Below the pieces are notes generated by a model that worked only from the letters and a program-made list of their open reading frames with translations, was not told the DNA's origin and did no database searches. Source: Nocardia puris (lineage in GTDB: Bacteria; Actinomycetota; Actinomycetes; Mycobacteriales; Mycobacteriaceae). From it: a DNA stretch of 64,000 bases. Made by a program: the position numbers and the translations under genes. Of this stretch, positions 52,547 through 60,133 are shown in pieces. Every line of letters begins with the position of its first letter. The stretch's first letter is position 1. The stretch lies in contig NZ_QNRE01000019.1 of NCBI RefSeq assembly GCF_003315035.1, positions 24,936 through 88,935 on the forward strand, written 5' to 3'.

Positions 52547-54364
52547 TTAGGCGGCGCGCACGGCGGCAGTGATGGCGCGGGCGATCGCGGTGGCGGTGGC
52601 GGCCGGGTCGCTGACCACGTGCACGGTCGCCCCGTTCAGCGGAGTCGGGGCTCCCGGGCGGCCGGGGCGCTTGCCACTCTCGGGTGCCAACCACAGCACC
52701 GCGCACCCGGCCGCGCGGACAGCGTCGAGTCGACGCTGTGCGGAGGCGCGTTCGTGGGGTCGGTAGATGCCGTCGGAGATGATGACCAGTAGCCGTGTCG
52801 CGCCGGGCCGTGACAGGCCGAGGGCCCCGTCGAGGGCGACCGTCGCGGCAGCGAGGGCGTGGTATTTGTCCGGGCAACCGAACTCGGCGACCTGGGCGGG
52901 GGCGGTGCCGGGGTAGGTGATCGGGGTGACCTTCGCGCCGAAGGTCACGGTCGCGGTGGTAGCGGGCATCGCGGCCAGCTCGGCGGCGCGGGCGATGATC
53001 CACGCGGCCGAGGACACCGGGGCGGCGAACGCGCTCATCGAGGAGGACACGTCGCACGCGATGCCGACCTGCAGCGGCGGGTACGGGCTCGTTTTGCGGG
53101 CGGTGCGGGTGAACGGTTCGGCGGTCGGGATGGCACCGGCGGCGAGCTGTGCTTGGCGGGCCAGCACACCACGCATCCGCACCCGGCCCGGCGGGACCAC
53201 CGAGGTCGTTTTCACCGTGGCGCGTTCGCGGGCGGCGGCGGTGTCCAGCGCGCGGGCCAGCACCCGCGCGGCGGTCTGTTCTGTGCTCAGTGGGGTGCGG
53301 GTGCGGGCTACGGTGCGCGAGTGCCCCGGTGTCTCGCCATCGCCGAACACGTGCTCGGCCATCAGCTGTGCCTGTTCGGCAGTGGCGGCGGCAGCCTCGC
53401 GCGCGGCGGCAGCGGACTCGGCCGGGTCGGCGGGCACCGGGTTCGCCGCGACCTCGCGGGCGATGGCGGCGGCGGTGGCCTCGATGGCCGCGCCCAACAG
53501 CGAGGTCGGTACCGGTGTGGTGTGCGGTTCGGGGCCCACGATGTCGAACCAGCGCCGCCCGAGTTCGAGCATGGCGGCGGTGTCGGTATCGGCCACGGTG
53601 TGCGCCTCACGCCAGATCGCGCGCAACGCGGCGAGGGTGTCGGTGCCGAGGATGGACTCGATCTCGCGCACCAGCGGCGCGCATTCGGACTCGGTCAGTA
53701 CCCCGGCATCGATCCGGCCGAGCACGAGGGCGGCGTTGTGGGCGGCGGCGTAGGTGGTGCGCGGGAGGTGCGCGGCGGCACTCGCGCCGCCGTTGTCGCC
53801 GATCACGATCTCGGTGGCGCTGGCGCGCAACCAATGCCGGTCATCGGGGCGGCGGCGAATCTGGGCGGCCTCGATCCGTGACTCCTCAAGCAAATCCGCC
53901 GCCTTCACCACCTCCGGGTGCGCCAGCAACGGGGCCCGCCACACCGAGTGTTTGGCGTGCGCGCACTCGTGCACCAACGCACCCCACACCGCCGGGTAGT
54001 GGTTGCGGTCACTGTTGCGGGCCGGGCACGCGGCGGCCGGGTCGATCTTGAGTCGGGACCCGTCGAGTTCGATCGCGCGCAGTGCGGGCACGAACACCGC
54101 CGGGTGCCCGAACGCGGCACCGGGGGCGATGCTCACGGTCAAATCGTCACGGTCGGCGATCGGCGGAACCTCGGCGGTCATGGCGGCCGAAAGGGTGGCC
54201 CATCCCCCGGTGACCGGCACAGACGTCGGGGCGGGGGTGGCAGGCGCGGCGGCGGGGGCCGCCCCCGCCCCGGCGGCGGCCGGGGCGGAAGCGGTGCCGG
54301 TGCCCGGGGTGGCGGGCGCGGCGGGGCTAGCGGGGGCAGGGGCGGTGATCACGTGGCCGGTCAT
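52547..54364 (-). CDS. VWA-domain protein with HExxH motif
   Basis: 605-aa protein, downstream partner of the MoxR-like ATPase. After a Pro/Ala-rich leader, residues 132-136 read His-Glu-Cys-Ala-His, a possible zinc-metallopeptidase motif, in a helical domain. The C-terminal third is a von Willebrand A domain with the MIDAS start Asp438-Val-Ser440-Ser-Ser442 and Ile-Ser-Asp-Gly later. MoxR-VWA pairs act as chaperone/insertase-like systems on a protein partner. ATG preferred over an in-frame TTG three codons upstream. The HExxH plus VWA combination in a conjugative element is unusual. Confidence 0.78.
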   Translation of the reverse strand: MTGHVITAPAPASPAAPATPGTGTASAPAAAGAGAAPAAAPATPAPTSVPVTGGWATLSAAMTAEVPPIADRDDLTVSIAPGAAFGHPAVFVPALRAIELDGSRLKIDPAAACPARNSDRNHYPAVWGALVHECAHAKHSVWRAPLLAHPEVVKAADLLEESRIEAAQIRRRPDDRHWLRASATEIVIGDNGGASAAAHLPRTTYAAAHNAALVLGRIDAGVLTESECAPLVREIESILGTDTLAALRAIWREAHTVADTDTAAMLELGRRWFDIVGPEPHTTPVPTSLLGAAIEATAAAIAREVAANPVPADPAESAAAAREAAAATAEQAQLMAEHVFGDGETPGHSRTVARTRTPLSTEQTAARVLARALDTAAARERATVKTTSVVPPGRVRMRGVLARQAQLAAGAIPTAEPFTRTARKTSPYPPLQVGIACDVSSSMSAFAAPVSSAAWIIARAAELAAMPATTATVTFGAKVTPITYPGTAPAQVAEFGCPDKYHALAAATVALDGALGLSRPGATRLLVIISDGIYRPHERASAQRRLDAVRAAGCAVLWLAPESGKRPGRPGAPTPLNGATVHVVSDPAATATAIARAITAAVRAA

Positions 54365-54401
54365 GGCAGGCAATACCTTTCGGGCGTGCGGCGGGTAGTG
54401 G

Positions 54402-55586
54402 TTAGAGGCGGGGGCCGAGGGCGAGCGGGGTGTGGCTGGTGCCGCACACGGTTTTCATCACGGCGGCCACCACCTCGCGGTCCTCTTCCGGGGCGGCCCC
54501 GAGGAGGTTGGCCATCGCGGTGTCGGGGTCGGTGGCGGCGGCGATCTTGCGGAACGCCAGCAACTCGCGCAGTTGCGGGGCCCACCCGACCTCGCCCTTG
54601 GCCTGCCGGGCGGCCAGCTCCCGCGCCACTTTCACCGCGCGGCGTTCCACCCCCAGCTGGGCGGCCAGGTCGAGGTCGGAAACCACGCGCACCTGGAACG
54701 CGAACCGCGAACTCAGCGCGTCGGACAGGATGGCTCCGTGCACGCCGGGGTTGTGCCCGGCCACCACGAAGAACCCGGGCTCAGCCTTCACCACCGCGCC
54801 GGTTGCTTTGACCACCAGCTCTTTTCGACCGTCCATCGCCGGATACACCGCCGCAAGCACGGTCGGCGAGATCAGGGTCGCGTCATCGATGAACAGCACC
54901 CGGCCCTCTTTCATCGCCCGAACGAGAGGGCCGTCTACGAAAACGAAACGGCCGTCGGGGGTTTGGGTGTACTCGCCCACGAAATCGGCGACCGTGGTGT
55001 CCCCGTCGCCCTGCACCGTGAGCAGGTCCCCGTAGGCGGCCTCGATGAGCGAGGTCTTACCGGTGCCGGGCGGCCCGTACAGCAGCACCGGCACCTCCGC
55101 CGCGCGCATGGTCTGCAACACCTCCACATCGGCGCGCCCGGCGAGCTGACGCAGGTGGTAGTCCTGCCCGTTCGGCCGGGCCACCGTGTTACCTGTGCGG
55201 GCCGGGGCGGCGGGCGCGGCCGGGGCCGGGGTGGCGGTCTTCTTGGTGCGGCGGGCCGGTTTCGGCTTGCTGGGGGCCGGGGCGGCAGGCGCGGCCGGGG
55301 CCGGGGCGGTAACGGCCGGGGTGGCGGCGGTAGTCGTGGTGGCGGTGGCGCGGTAGCGGCGGGGCGCGGCCGAGGTGCGTTCGGCGTGCCCGGCGGCGGT
55401 CAACGCCTCGAGAGCGTTGCCGACAGCGCCCGAGGACCGGTTCAGCCCGGCGGCGATTTCGCGGGGCGACTGTTCGCGGACGGGGTCGGCGGCCAGCGCG
55501 GCGGCCACCATGCGGCGGAGTTCGCCGTTGGGCAGGCGACCGGCGGCCGGTGCAGCGGTAGCGGCGGGGGCGGGTGTGGTGGGCAT
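54402..55586 (-). CDS. MoxR-type AAA ATPase with winged-helix N-terminus
   Basis: 394-aa ATPase of the MoxR/CbbQ-like AAA+ group. Walker A is Gly-Pro-Pro-Gly-Thr-Gly-Lys177-Thr, Walker B Val-Leu-Phe-Ile-Asp-Asp-Ala, followed by Val-Ala-Gly-His-Asn-Pro-Gly. The first ~70 residues hold a winged helix with Leu-Asn-Arg-Ser-Ser-Gly-Ala-Val, like the last domain of the protein at 50,231, then a Pro/Ala-rich linker. AGGAG is six bases before ATG. With the VWA gene it forms a MoxR-VWA pair; the DNA-binding domain suggests that it acts at a DNA site on the element. Confidence 0.8.
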   Translation of the reverse strand: MPTTPAPAATAAPAAGRLPNGELRRMVAAALAADPVREQSPREIAAGLNRSSGAVGNALEALTAAGHAERTSAAPRRYRATATTTTAATPAVTAPAPAAPAAPAPSKPKPARRTKKTATPAPAAPAAPARTGNTVARPNGQDYHLRQLAGRADVEVLQTMRAAEVPVLLYGPPGTGKTSLIEAAYGDLLTVQGDGDTTVADFVGEYTQTPDGRFVFVDGPLVRAMKEGRVLFIDDATLISPTVLAAVYPAMDGRKELVVKATGAVVKAEPGFFVVAGHNPGVHGAILSDALSSRFAFQVRVVSDLDLAAQLGVERRAVKVARELAARQAKGEVGWAPQLRELLAFRKIAAATDPDTAMANLLGAAPEEDREVVAAVMKTVCGTSHTPLALGPRL

Positions 55587-55969
55587 TGCGACTCCTGCAA
55601 TTTCCGTTCCGAATTCGCGCCGGTTTTCGGCATACGTGCGGCGTGGCCGCCATTCGGATTTCTACGAATTTCCCGGCGAATTCCGGGAACGTGGTCGACG
55701 CTAGCTCGACCTCGAACAAACTCACAACCCCGAAAACAGCTCAATTTTCCGGAATTTTTCCGGACAACCGCGAGTCCGACTACGCAATTTCGGAATGCGC
55801 CATGCAAGCAGCCTCACCAGCGACATCACACCCCGGCCGGAAAAGACCCAAAAAGACAGAAGAATTATAAATTGGGAGAGCGGGGACGATGGCGGAAGAT
55901 GGAGGTACAGCAGCGGGAAGCGAGTCATTCGAGAGCACGGCCAGCCACGCGAGAGAGCCCGCACGAGCA

Positions 55970-55995
55970 TGTCTATCCATCTTTGTGGATAGACA
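55970..55995. repeat. 10-bp-arm inverted repeat
   Basis: TGTCTATCCA and TGGATAGACA separated by six bases. The arms contain CTATCCA, the same core as the iterons at 38.65 kb. Confidence 0.75.
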
Positions 55996-56004
55996 ATCCC
56001 CGAT

Positions 56005-56022
56005 GATATCCGCGCGGATATC
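56005..56022. promoter_or_regulatory. 18-bp palindrome, same core as at 38.77 kb
   Basis: GATATCCGC followed by its reverse complement. The central 16 bases ATATCCGCGCGGATAT are identical to the core of the palindrome at 38,771-38,794. Confidence 0.75.
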
Positions 56023-56054
56023 CGCCGCCCGACCTGCCTATATGGCCCATAGAG

Positions 56055-56116
56055 GGTGCGTCGTTCCAATCTTCGCACCGAATCGTGCATCGAAACCCAC
56101 CATGGAACGACGCACC
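56055..56116. repeat. Long inverted repeat with 14-bp arms
   Basis: The arm GGTGCGTCGTTCCA (56,055-56,068) has a perfect reverse complement at 56,103-56,116, with 34 bases between. Could form a cruciform or bind a dimer; typical of oriT-proximal DNA. Confidence 0.75.
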
Positions 56117-56154
56117 GATCTTTTTTCATCGAGCCACTCAGGCTCACCGCAGTT

Positions 56155-56163
56155 TTATCCACA
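56155..56163 (+). promoter_or_regulatory. DnaA box in gene-free region
   Basis: Perfect TTATCCACA within the candidate origin region of the element, about 170 bp beyond the end of the ParA-like/BTAD gene. Confidence 0.5.
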
Positions 56164-56329
56164 GCCGAGCACGGAGTGTCCAGCGACGATAGAACCGTCT
56201 AGAACACAATTCGAGTAGATATTCCACTATCCCCGGCACACATTTTCGCTCGATGCCAGAAAATCGAAATTCCGGCTTCTACATTAATTGACATGCTGCG
56301 CGAGTGGTAATGGCCGCCAGCATTCGACT

Positions 56330-58117
56330 CTATTTCTGGTCGCGGCGGAGCTGTTCGAGGAGCTGGCGGGTTTCTGGACTCGGACGCTGCCCTATCTCGG
56401 AAAGTCGCCGGGTCAGGAGCCGGTAGGTGCGGGTGAGTGCGGCGGTTTCCCCGCGACGGGCGTGCAGGCGTAGGAGATCGTGCCAGACCGCCTCGTTGTA
56501 GGGGTCGTTTTCCACGGCGGTCTCGAGCATTCCCAAGGTCGCGTCGAGGTCGGTGCTGCTACGAGTGGCCAGCCAGCTCAAGGCGTTGAGCGAAGTCCGC
56601 CGGGCCGATTCGCGCAGGGATTGAACCCAGGTGTCAGTGAGGTCGCTGGCCAGCTCGCTGGTGGCCAGCGCCGCGATACGGCGGGCGGCTTCGGCCTGCT
56701 CGGTGTCGCTGCGCGCGTGGCGACGTTGAGCCACCGCTACGTTGAAGTCCCAGTAGTCCACCCCCACCTGGCTCGAAAGCCGGACCTTGGTGCGGTCCTC
56801 GGCGAGTACCTCGCTGACCTGTCCGCCGGTGGCGGTGCCCAGCGCGGCACGCAAGCGGCTCAGGGTGTTCGCCAAGGCGCTGCTGCCCCGGGTGCCGGGC
56901 CGATCGCCCCACAGCCGCTCGATCAGCTGCTGGCGTGGCAAACCCTCGGGATGCAGGGCAAGCACAGCCACCAGTTCGCGGGCACGCGGCTGTAGTTGGG
57001 TAGTGATCTCCACGCTCTCACCGGTTTCGGCGTTCCAGAAGATGCGAGTGGGCCCGAACACCCGCACTGCCAGCGCGGGCGCGCCGTCGGCCGGTGTCGG
57101 CCCCGGTGCAGGCTCAGTGCTCTCGATCTCGGGGTGCGGGCTCGGCTCGGGCACCGCGGCGAGGTCACCTTCTGCGGGTTGGCCGGCATCCTCGGCCGCC
57201 ACCGCGAGCACCGGTTCAGAGGCCGGTGTTTCGGTGGTATCGACCACGACGGGCTCACGCGGGCGAAGACGCGGCGTCGGCACGGTGGCGGGGTCGATGG
57301 CATAGATCCTGGGCGCGTCCTCACCGCGGCGAGGACGCCGCACCGAACGGCCTTGGTGGCGGGCAGATTGTCCGATGTGGGGTGGGTCGAACTGGCCGGT
57401 GCGTTCGTAGCGGCGCAGTTGGATCTCGACGGCGGTGATGGTGCCGCGTGCGGGCGGGATGAGGTGCTGGCGGGAGCGGCGGCCGGTCAGCAGGGCACGG
57501 GCACCGGAGCGGGAGACCGGCAGCTCGCCGACGACGGGGAACCCGATCGCGTCGATGTAAGCGCGGCTGCCGCCGATCACCACCAGGCCCCGGGGGCGCC
57601 GACGGCGGGTGAGGTCGAGGACCCGCTGGGCGGCGGTCTCGGGGTCGATGTGCTCGGCGCGGACCACGAACAGGGCAGAGTCGGCGGCAGCGATGACCGG
57701 GTGCGCGGGCGCACCCGGCTCGGGGACACCGCAATCGGCGAACACCACCGCGCCGAACCCACGCCAACCCCGGTCCAGATCCGTCAGAAGCGCAGCAGCC
57801 GGGACCGGGTCGTCGGGGGCATGCCCGGGCGGGGCGGCCAGGAACGCCTGCCCGCCAGGCAGATACTGCACATGCTGGCCCAGCAGCTCCCCGGTCATGG
57901 GCACACCGAGGGCGGTGCGTCGGGCCAGGCTCGCCGAACCCAGATAGGGGTCCGCGCCGACCATGTCGGCGAGCTGGCCGCCTGCGGGGTCGGCCTCGAC
58001 GACGAGCGCGGTTTCGGGGCCGGGCCAGGTGTGGGCGAGCGCGACGGTGGTCGTGGTGGTTCCCGCGCGCGAGCTCAGTCCGGCGACAGCGATCAGGTAG
58101 GGCGCCTGCGGCCTCAT
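56330..58117 (-). CDS. ParA-like/BTAD fusion regulator
   Basis: 595-aa fusion. N-terminal ~230 residues are ParA/MinD-like (Ala-Gly-Leu-Ser-Ser-Arg-Ala-Gly-Thr-Thr; Glu-Ala-Asp-Pro-Ala-Gly-Gly), but the Walker lysine of Gly-Lys-Thr is replaced (Thr20), so ATP binding is doubtful. After a Pro-rich linker a winged helix of the SARP type (Ile-Thr-Thr-Gln-Leu-Gln-Pro-Arg-Ala-Arg-Glu-Leu) and a BTAD domain of TPR-like helices (~445-595) follow. AGGAG precedes ATG. Last gene of a leftward operon; possibly both localises the apparatus and regulates it. Confidence 0.75.
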   Translation of the reverse strand: MRPQAPYLIAVAGLSSRAGTTTTTVALAHTWPGPETALVVEADPAGGQLADMVGADPYLGSASLARRTALGVPMTGELLGQHVQYLPGGQAFLAAPPGHAPDDPVPAAALLTDLDRGWRGFGAVVFADCGVPEPGAPAHPVIAAADSALFVVRAEHIDPETAAQRVLDLTRRRRPRGLVVIGGSRAYIDAIGFPVVGELPVSRSGARALLTGRRSRQHLIPPARGTITAVEIQLRRYERTGQFDPPHIGQSARHQGRSVRRPRRGEDAPRIYAIDPATVPTPRLRPREPVVVDTTETPASEPVLAVAAEDAGQPAEGDLAAVPEPSPHPEIESTEPAPGPTPADGAPALAVRVFGPTRIFWNAETGESVEITTQLQPRARELVAVLALHPEGLPRQQLIERLWGDRPGTRGSSALANTLSRLRAALGTATGGQVSEVLAEDRTKVRLSSQVGVDYWDFNVAVAQRRHARSDTEQAEAARRIAALATSELASDLTDTWVQSLRESARRTSLNALSWLATRSSTDLDATLGMLETAVENDPYNEAVWHDLLRLHARRGETAALTRTYRLLTRRLSEIGQRPSPETRQLLEQLRRDQK

Positions 58118-58126
58118 CGGTGGCTC

Positions 58127-58876
58127 CTATCCCTGCTTCTGGACGTTGGAGATCAGCAACGCGCCCCCGCTGTCGGCGGGTCGGGTGTTGATCAGTTGGA
58201 GGTAGTCGGTCCGGGTGCGGTCCGGGCGGATCTCGGCGATGTGAACGTTGGCGGTGGTCGGGGCGATCGGGGTGATCGCGACGCAGTGGCGGGTACCGGG
58301 CGGGATCGAGGCGATGCCCGCGGCGAGTCCCTCGAAGGTGATCCCGCTCTCGGGCGCGAGCAACGGCATCGCCTTCCCGGCGTCGCGGTGGATGTAGTAG
58401 GCGGCCTCGAAGGAGGCGATCACCCCGGCCAAGGTCGTCGGGTCACCGGACTGCTCGGTGACCACCTCGCCGGTGAGCCCGGTGCACGGGCCCTGCACTA
58501 GCGTGGTCGAGGTGGGTGGTGCAGCTGTGGCCGGTACCTGCGCGCCGGTGTCGCCGGTCTTCCCAGGCGATGCGAGCAGCACCCCGGCCAGGACGGCGAT
58601 CGTGGCCGCCAGCGCGGCCCAGGCACCGCGCGGCAGCCGCTCCCCTAACCCGGTCCCCCAACGGGAAATCCCGACGGTGTCGGCCGCGCTGGGAGTGTCG
58701 CGTATCCGGTGGTACCAGAACTGCTCCGGCAGGAGCGGCTCGTCGGGCTCACCGAGATCATGGTCGGTGCCGGTGTCGGCGACGAGGCGCAGGTCCACAA
58801 CAGCCGGGGGCAGCTCGACCCAGGCGTCGACCTCGTCGTCCTCGTTCTCAGGTGGGTTGCGCGGGTACCTCGGCAT
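58127..58876 (-). CDS. VirB8/TcpC-like protein
   Basis: 249-aa membrane protein. An acidic cytosolic N-terminus (~1-85) precedes one transmembrane helix (~88-106, Ala-Leu-Ala-Ala-Thr-Ile-Ala-Val-Leu-Ala-Gly) and an outside domain with an NTF2-like pattern (Val-Ile-Ala-Ser-Phe-Glu-Ala-Ala-Tyr-Tyr). This architecture is that of VirB8/TcpC proteins, although the sequence match is distant. Nine bases upstream of the ParA-like gene, therefore cotranscribed. Probably an assembly factor of the T4SS. Confidence 0.6.
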   Translation of the reverse strand: MPRYPRNPPENEDDEVDAWVELPPAVVDLRLVADTGTDHDLGEPDEPLLPEQFWYHRIRDTPSAADTVGISRWGTGLGERLPRGAWAALAATIAVLAGVLLASPGKTGDTGAQVPATAAPPTSTTLVQGPCTGLTGEVVTEQSGDPTTLAGVIASFEAAYYIHRDAGKAMPLLAPESGITFEGLAAGIASIPPGTRHCVAITPIAPTTANVHIAEIRPDRTRTDYLQLINTRPADSGGALLISNVQKQG

Positions 58877-58990
58877 TCATCTCGCCTCGACTCGGATCAG
58901 TGGTGTCTCCGGGGCCTGCCCGCACCCGGTGGTGGGGGAAGTGGGGTGCCCGGGTGCGGGCAGGTTCCCCCGGAGGGGTTCAGGGACGGC

Positions 58991-60133
58991 TCACGCGCCT
59001 CGCCTCGCCTCGGCCTCGTCTTGAGCCGGGATCGGCTGGGACACCGGACCGTTGGCGATGTCGGTGGCGAGTCGGGCCAGGACATCGGAGATCGCCCAGT
59101 GCGCGGTGGAGCGGTGGTCGCCGTCGTATTCGCGCCAGTCAACGTTCGTGCCGCGCTGCCGGTAGGCGATCATGGCGCGCCGCCCTGATCGCACCGGCAC
59201 GACCAGATCGAGCTCGCCGTGGTAGAGGTGCAGCGGCACAGACGATTTCACGTGCGCCAGCGACTCCAGCGCGAGGACTCGTCGCCACCAGTGGTCGTTC
59301 CACGGGTCACGGTCGCGGCACCAGTGCGCCAAGGGTTGAGGGAAGCGTTGCAGCAGTTCCACGACGGTGAGGTGACGGGCCTCGGCGGCGGCGACGAGCC
59401 CGTCCTCGTTGAGCACGTGCCGCAGCGGGAGCTGGTTGTAGGCGTGGGACAACCCGATCAGCCCGGCGAACGCCAACCCCGCGATACCTCTGCGGGTGCC
59501 CCGGCTGATCAACGGGGCCAGGACCGCCAGATCGGAGAAGACCGCTCCGGCGGCCACACCGCGCAGGTCGATCTCGGGCGCGTACCACGGTTGCAACTCG
59601 CCCGCGACGGCCGCGACCCGACCGCCGTCGGCGTACCCCCAGGCAACTACCGGGGCGACCGGCAGGTCCAGATCCGAGGCGCGGTAGACCGCGCGAGCCA
59701 GGTCGAGGACCGGTTTGGCACCGGCGGCGCGGGCGGCGAGGAAGGTGTGCGGGCCGGTGCCCGCGCCGAGTCCTTGCCCGTCGGGGATGGCCACGACCCA
59801 GCCTCGCTTGAGAGTGGATTCGATGCCGGCGAGGTCGTACTCGGCGCCGGTCGCGAGCAGTTGCGAGGGCGCGCAATGCCCGCCGAGTCCGCGGAAAGGT
59901 GGGCAGTAGAGCAGGATCGCGCCAGTCCCTGGTTTCGGCTTGGTCTCAGGGATGAGGACGATCGCCGAGGCCGCGATCGGCTGGGAGCGGGAATCGCTGG
60001 AGACGTAGACGAGTTGCCACGCCCCGGCCGCATCCGCCAGCTGCGGGACGAAAACCGGTCGCAGGCGCACGATGTCGCCCGGACGCGCCCCTTCAGGGAG
60101 AACGGGGGTGGTGTAGAAGTCGCTGATGGTCAT
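58991..60133 (-). CDS. Lipase-fold protein without nucleophile serine
   Basis: 380-aa protein of the LIP (secretory lipase) alpha/beta-hydrolase family. Family segments are clear (Leu-Val-Tyr-Val-Ser-Ser-Asp-Ser-Arg, Gly-Gln-Gly-Leu-Gly, Arg-Ala-Val-Tyr). The nucleophile elbow, normally Gly-Tyr-Ser-Gln-Gly-Gly, reads Gly-Tyr-Ala168-Asp-Gly-Gly (codon GCC), so the enzyme should be inactive as a lipase. No signal peptide is visible, unlike usual family members. ATGA overlap with the cutinase gene upstream, GGAGGAAACC before ATG. Probably a structural or lipid-binding part of the transfer system. Confidence 0.78.
   Translation of the reverse strand: MTISDFYTTPVLPEGARPGDIVRLRPVFVPQLADAAGAWQLVYVSSDSRSQPIAASAIVLIPETKPKPGTGAILLYCPPFRGLGGHCAPSQLLATGAEYDLAGIESTLKRGWVVAIPDGQGLGAGTGPHTFLAARAAGAKPVLDLARAVYRASDLDLPVAPVVAWGYADGGRVAAVAGELQPWYAPEIDLRGVAAGAVFSDLAVLAPLISRGTRRGIAGLAFAGLIGLSHAYNQLPLRHVLNEDGLVAAAEARHLTVVELLQRFPQPLAHWCRDRDPWNDHWWRRVLALESLAHVKSSVPLHLYHGELDLVVPVRSGRRAMIAYRQRGTNVDWREYDGDHRSTAHWAISDVLARLATDIANGPVSQPIPAQDEAEARRGA

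Larger units (their letters stand above)
55587..56329. other. Gene-free region, candidate origin
   Basis: 743 bp without a supported gene, richer in A+T than its surroundings. It contains an inverted repeat at 55,670-55,689 (TTCCCGG/CCGGGAA), a TTCCGGAA palindrome at 55,747, an IR at 55,970-55,995, a GC-centred palindrome at 56,005-56,022, a 14-bp-arm inverted repeat at 56,055-56,116 and a perfect DnaA box at 56,155. Such a collection suits an origin of replication or transfer. It also must carry the promoters of the MoxR operon. Confidence 0.55.

Noticed and set aside
55670..55760. TTCCCGG/CCGGGAA and TTCCGGAA repeats as separate regulatory sites
   Set aside because: Arms are short and similar words occur by chance in such DNA; noted only as part of the candidate origin region.
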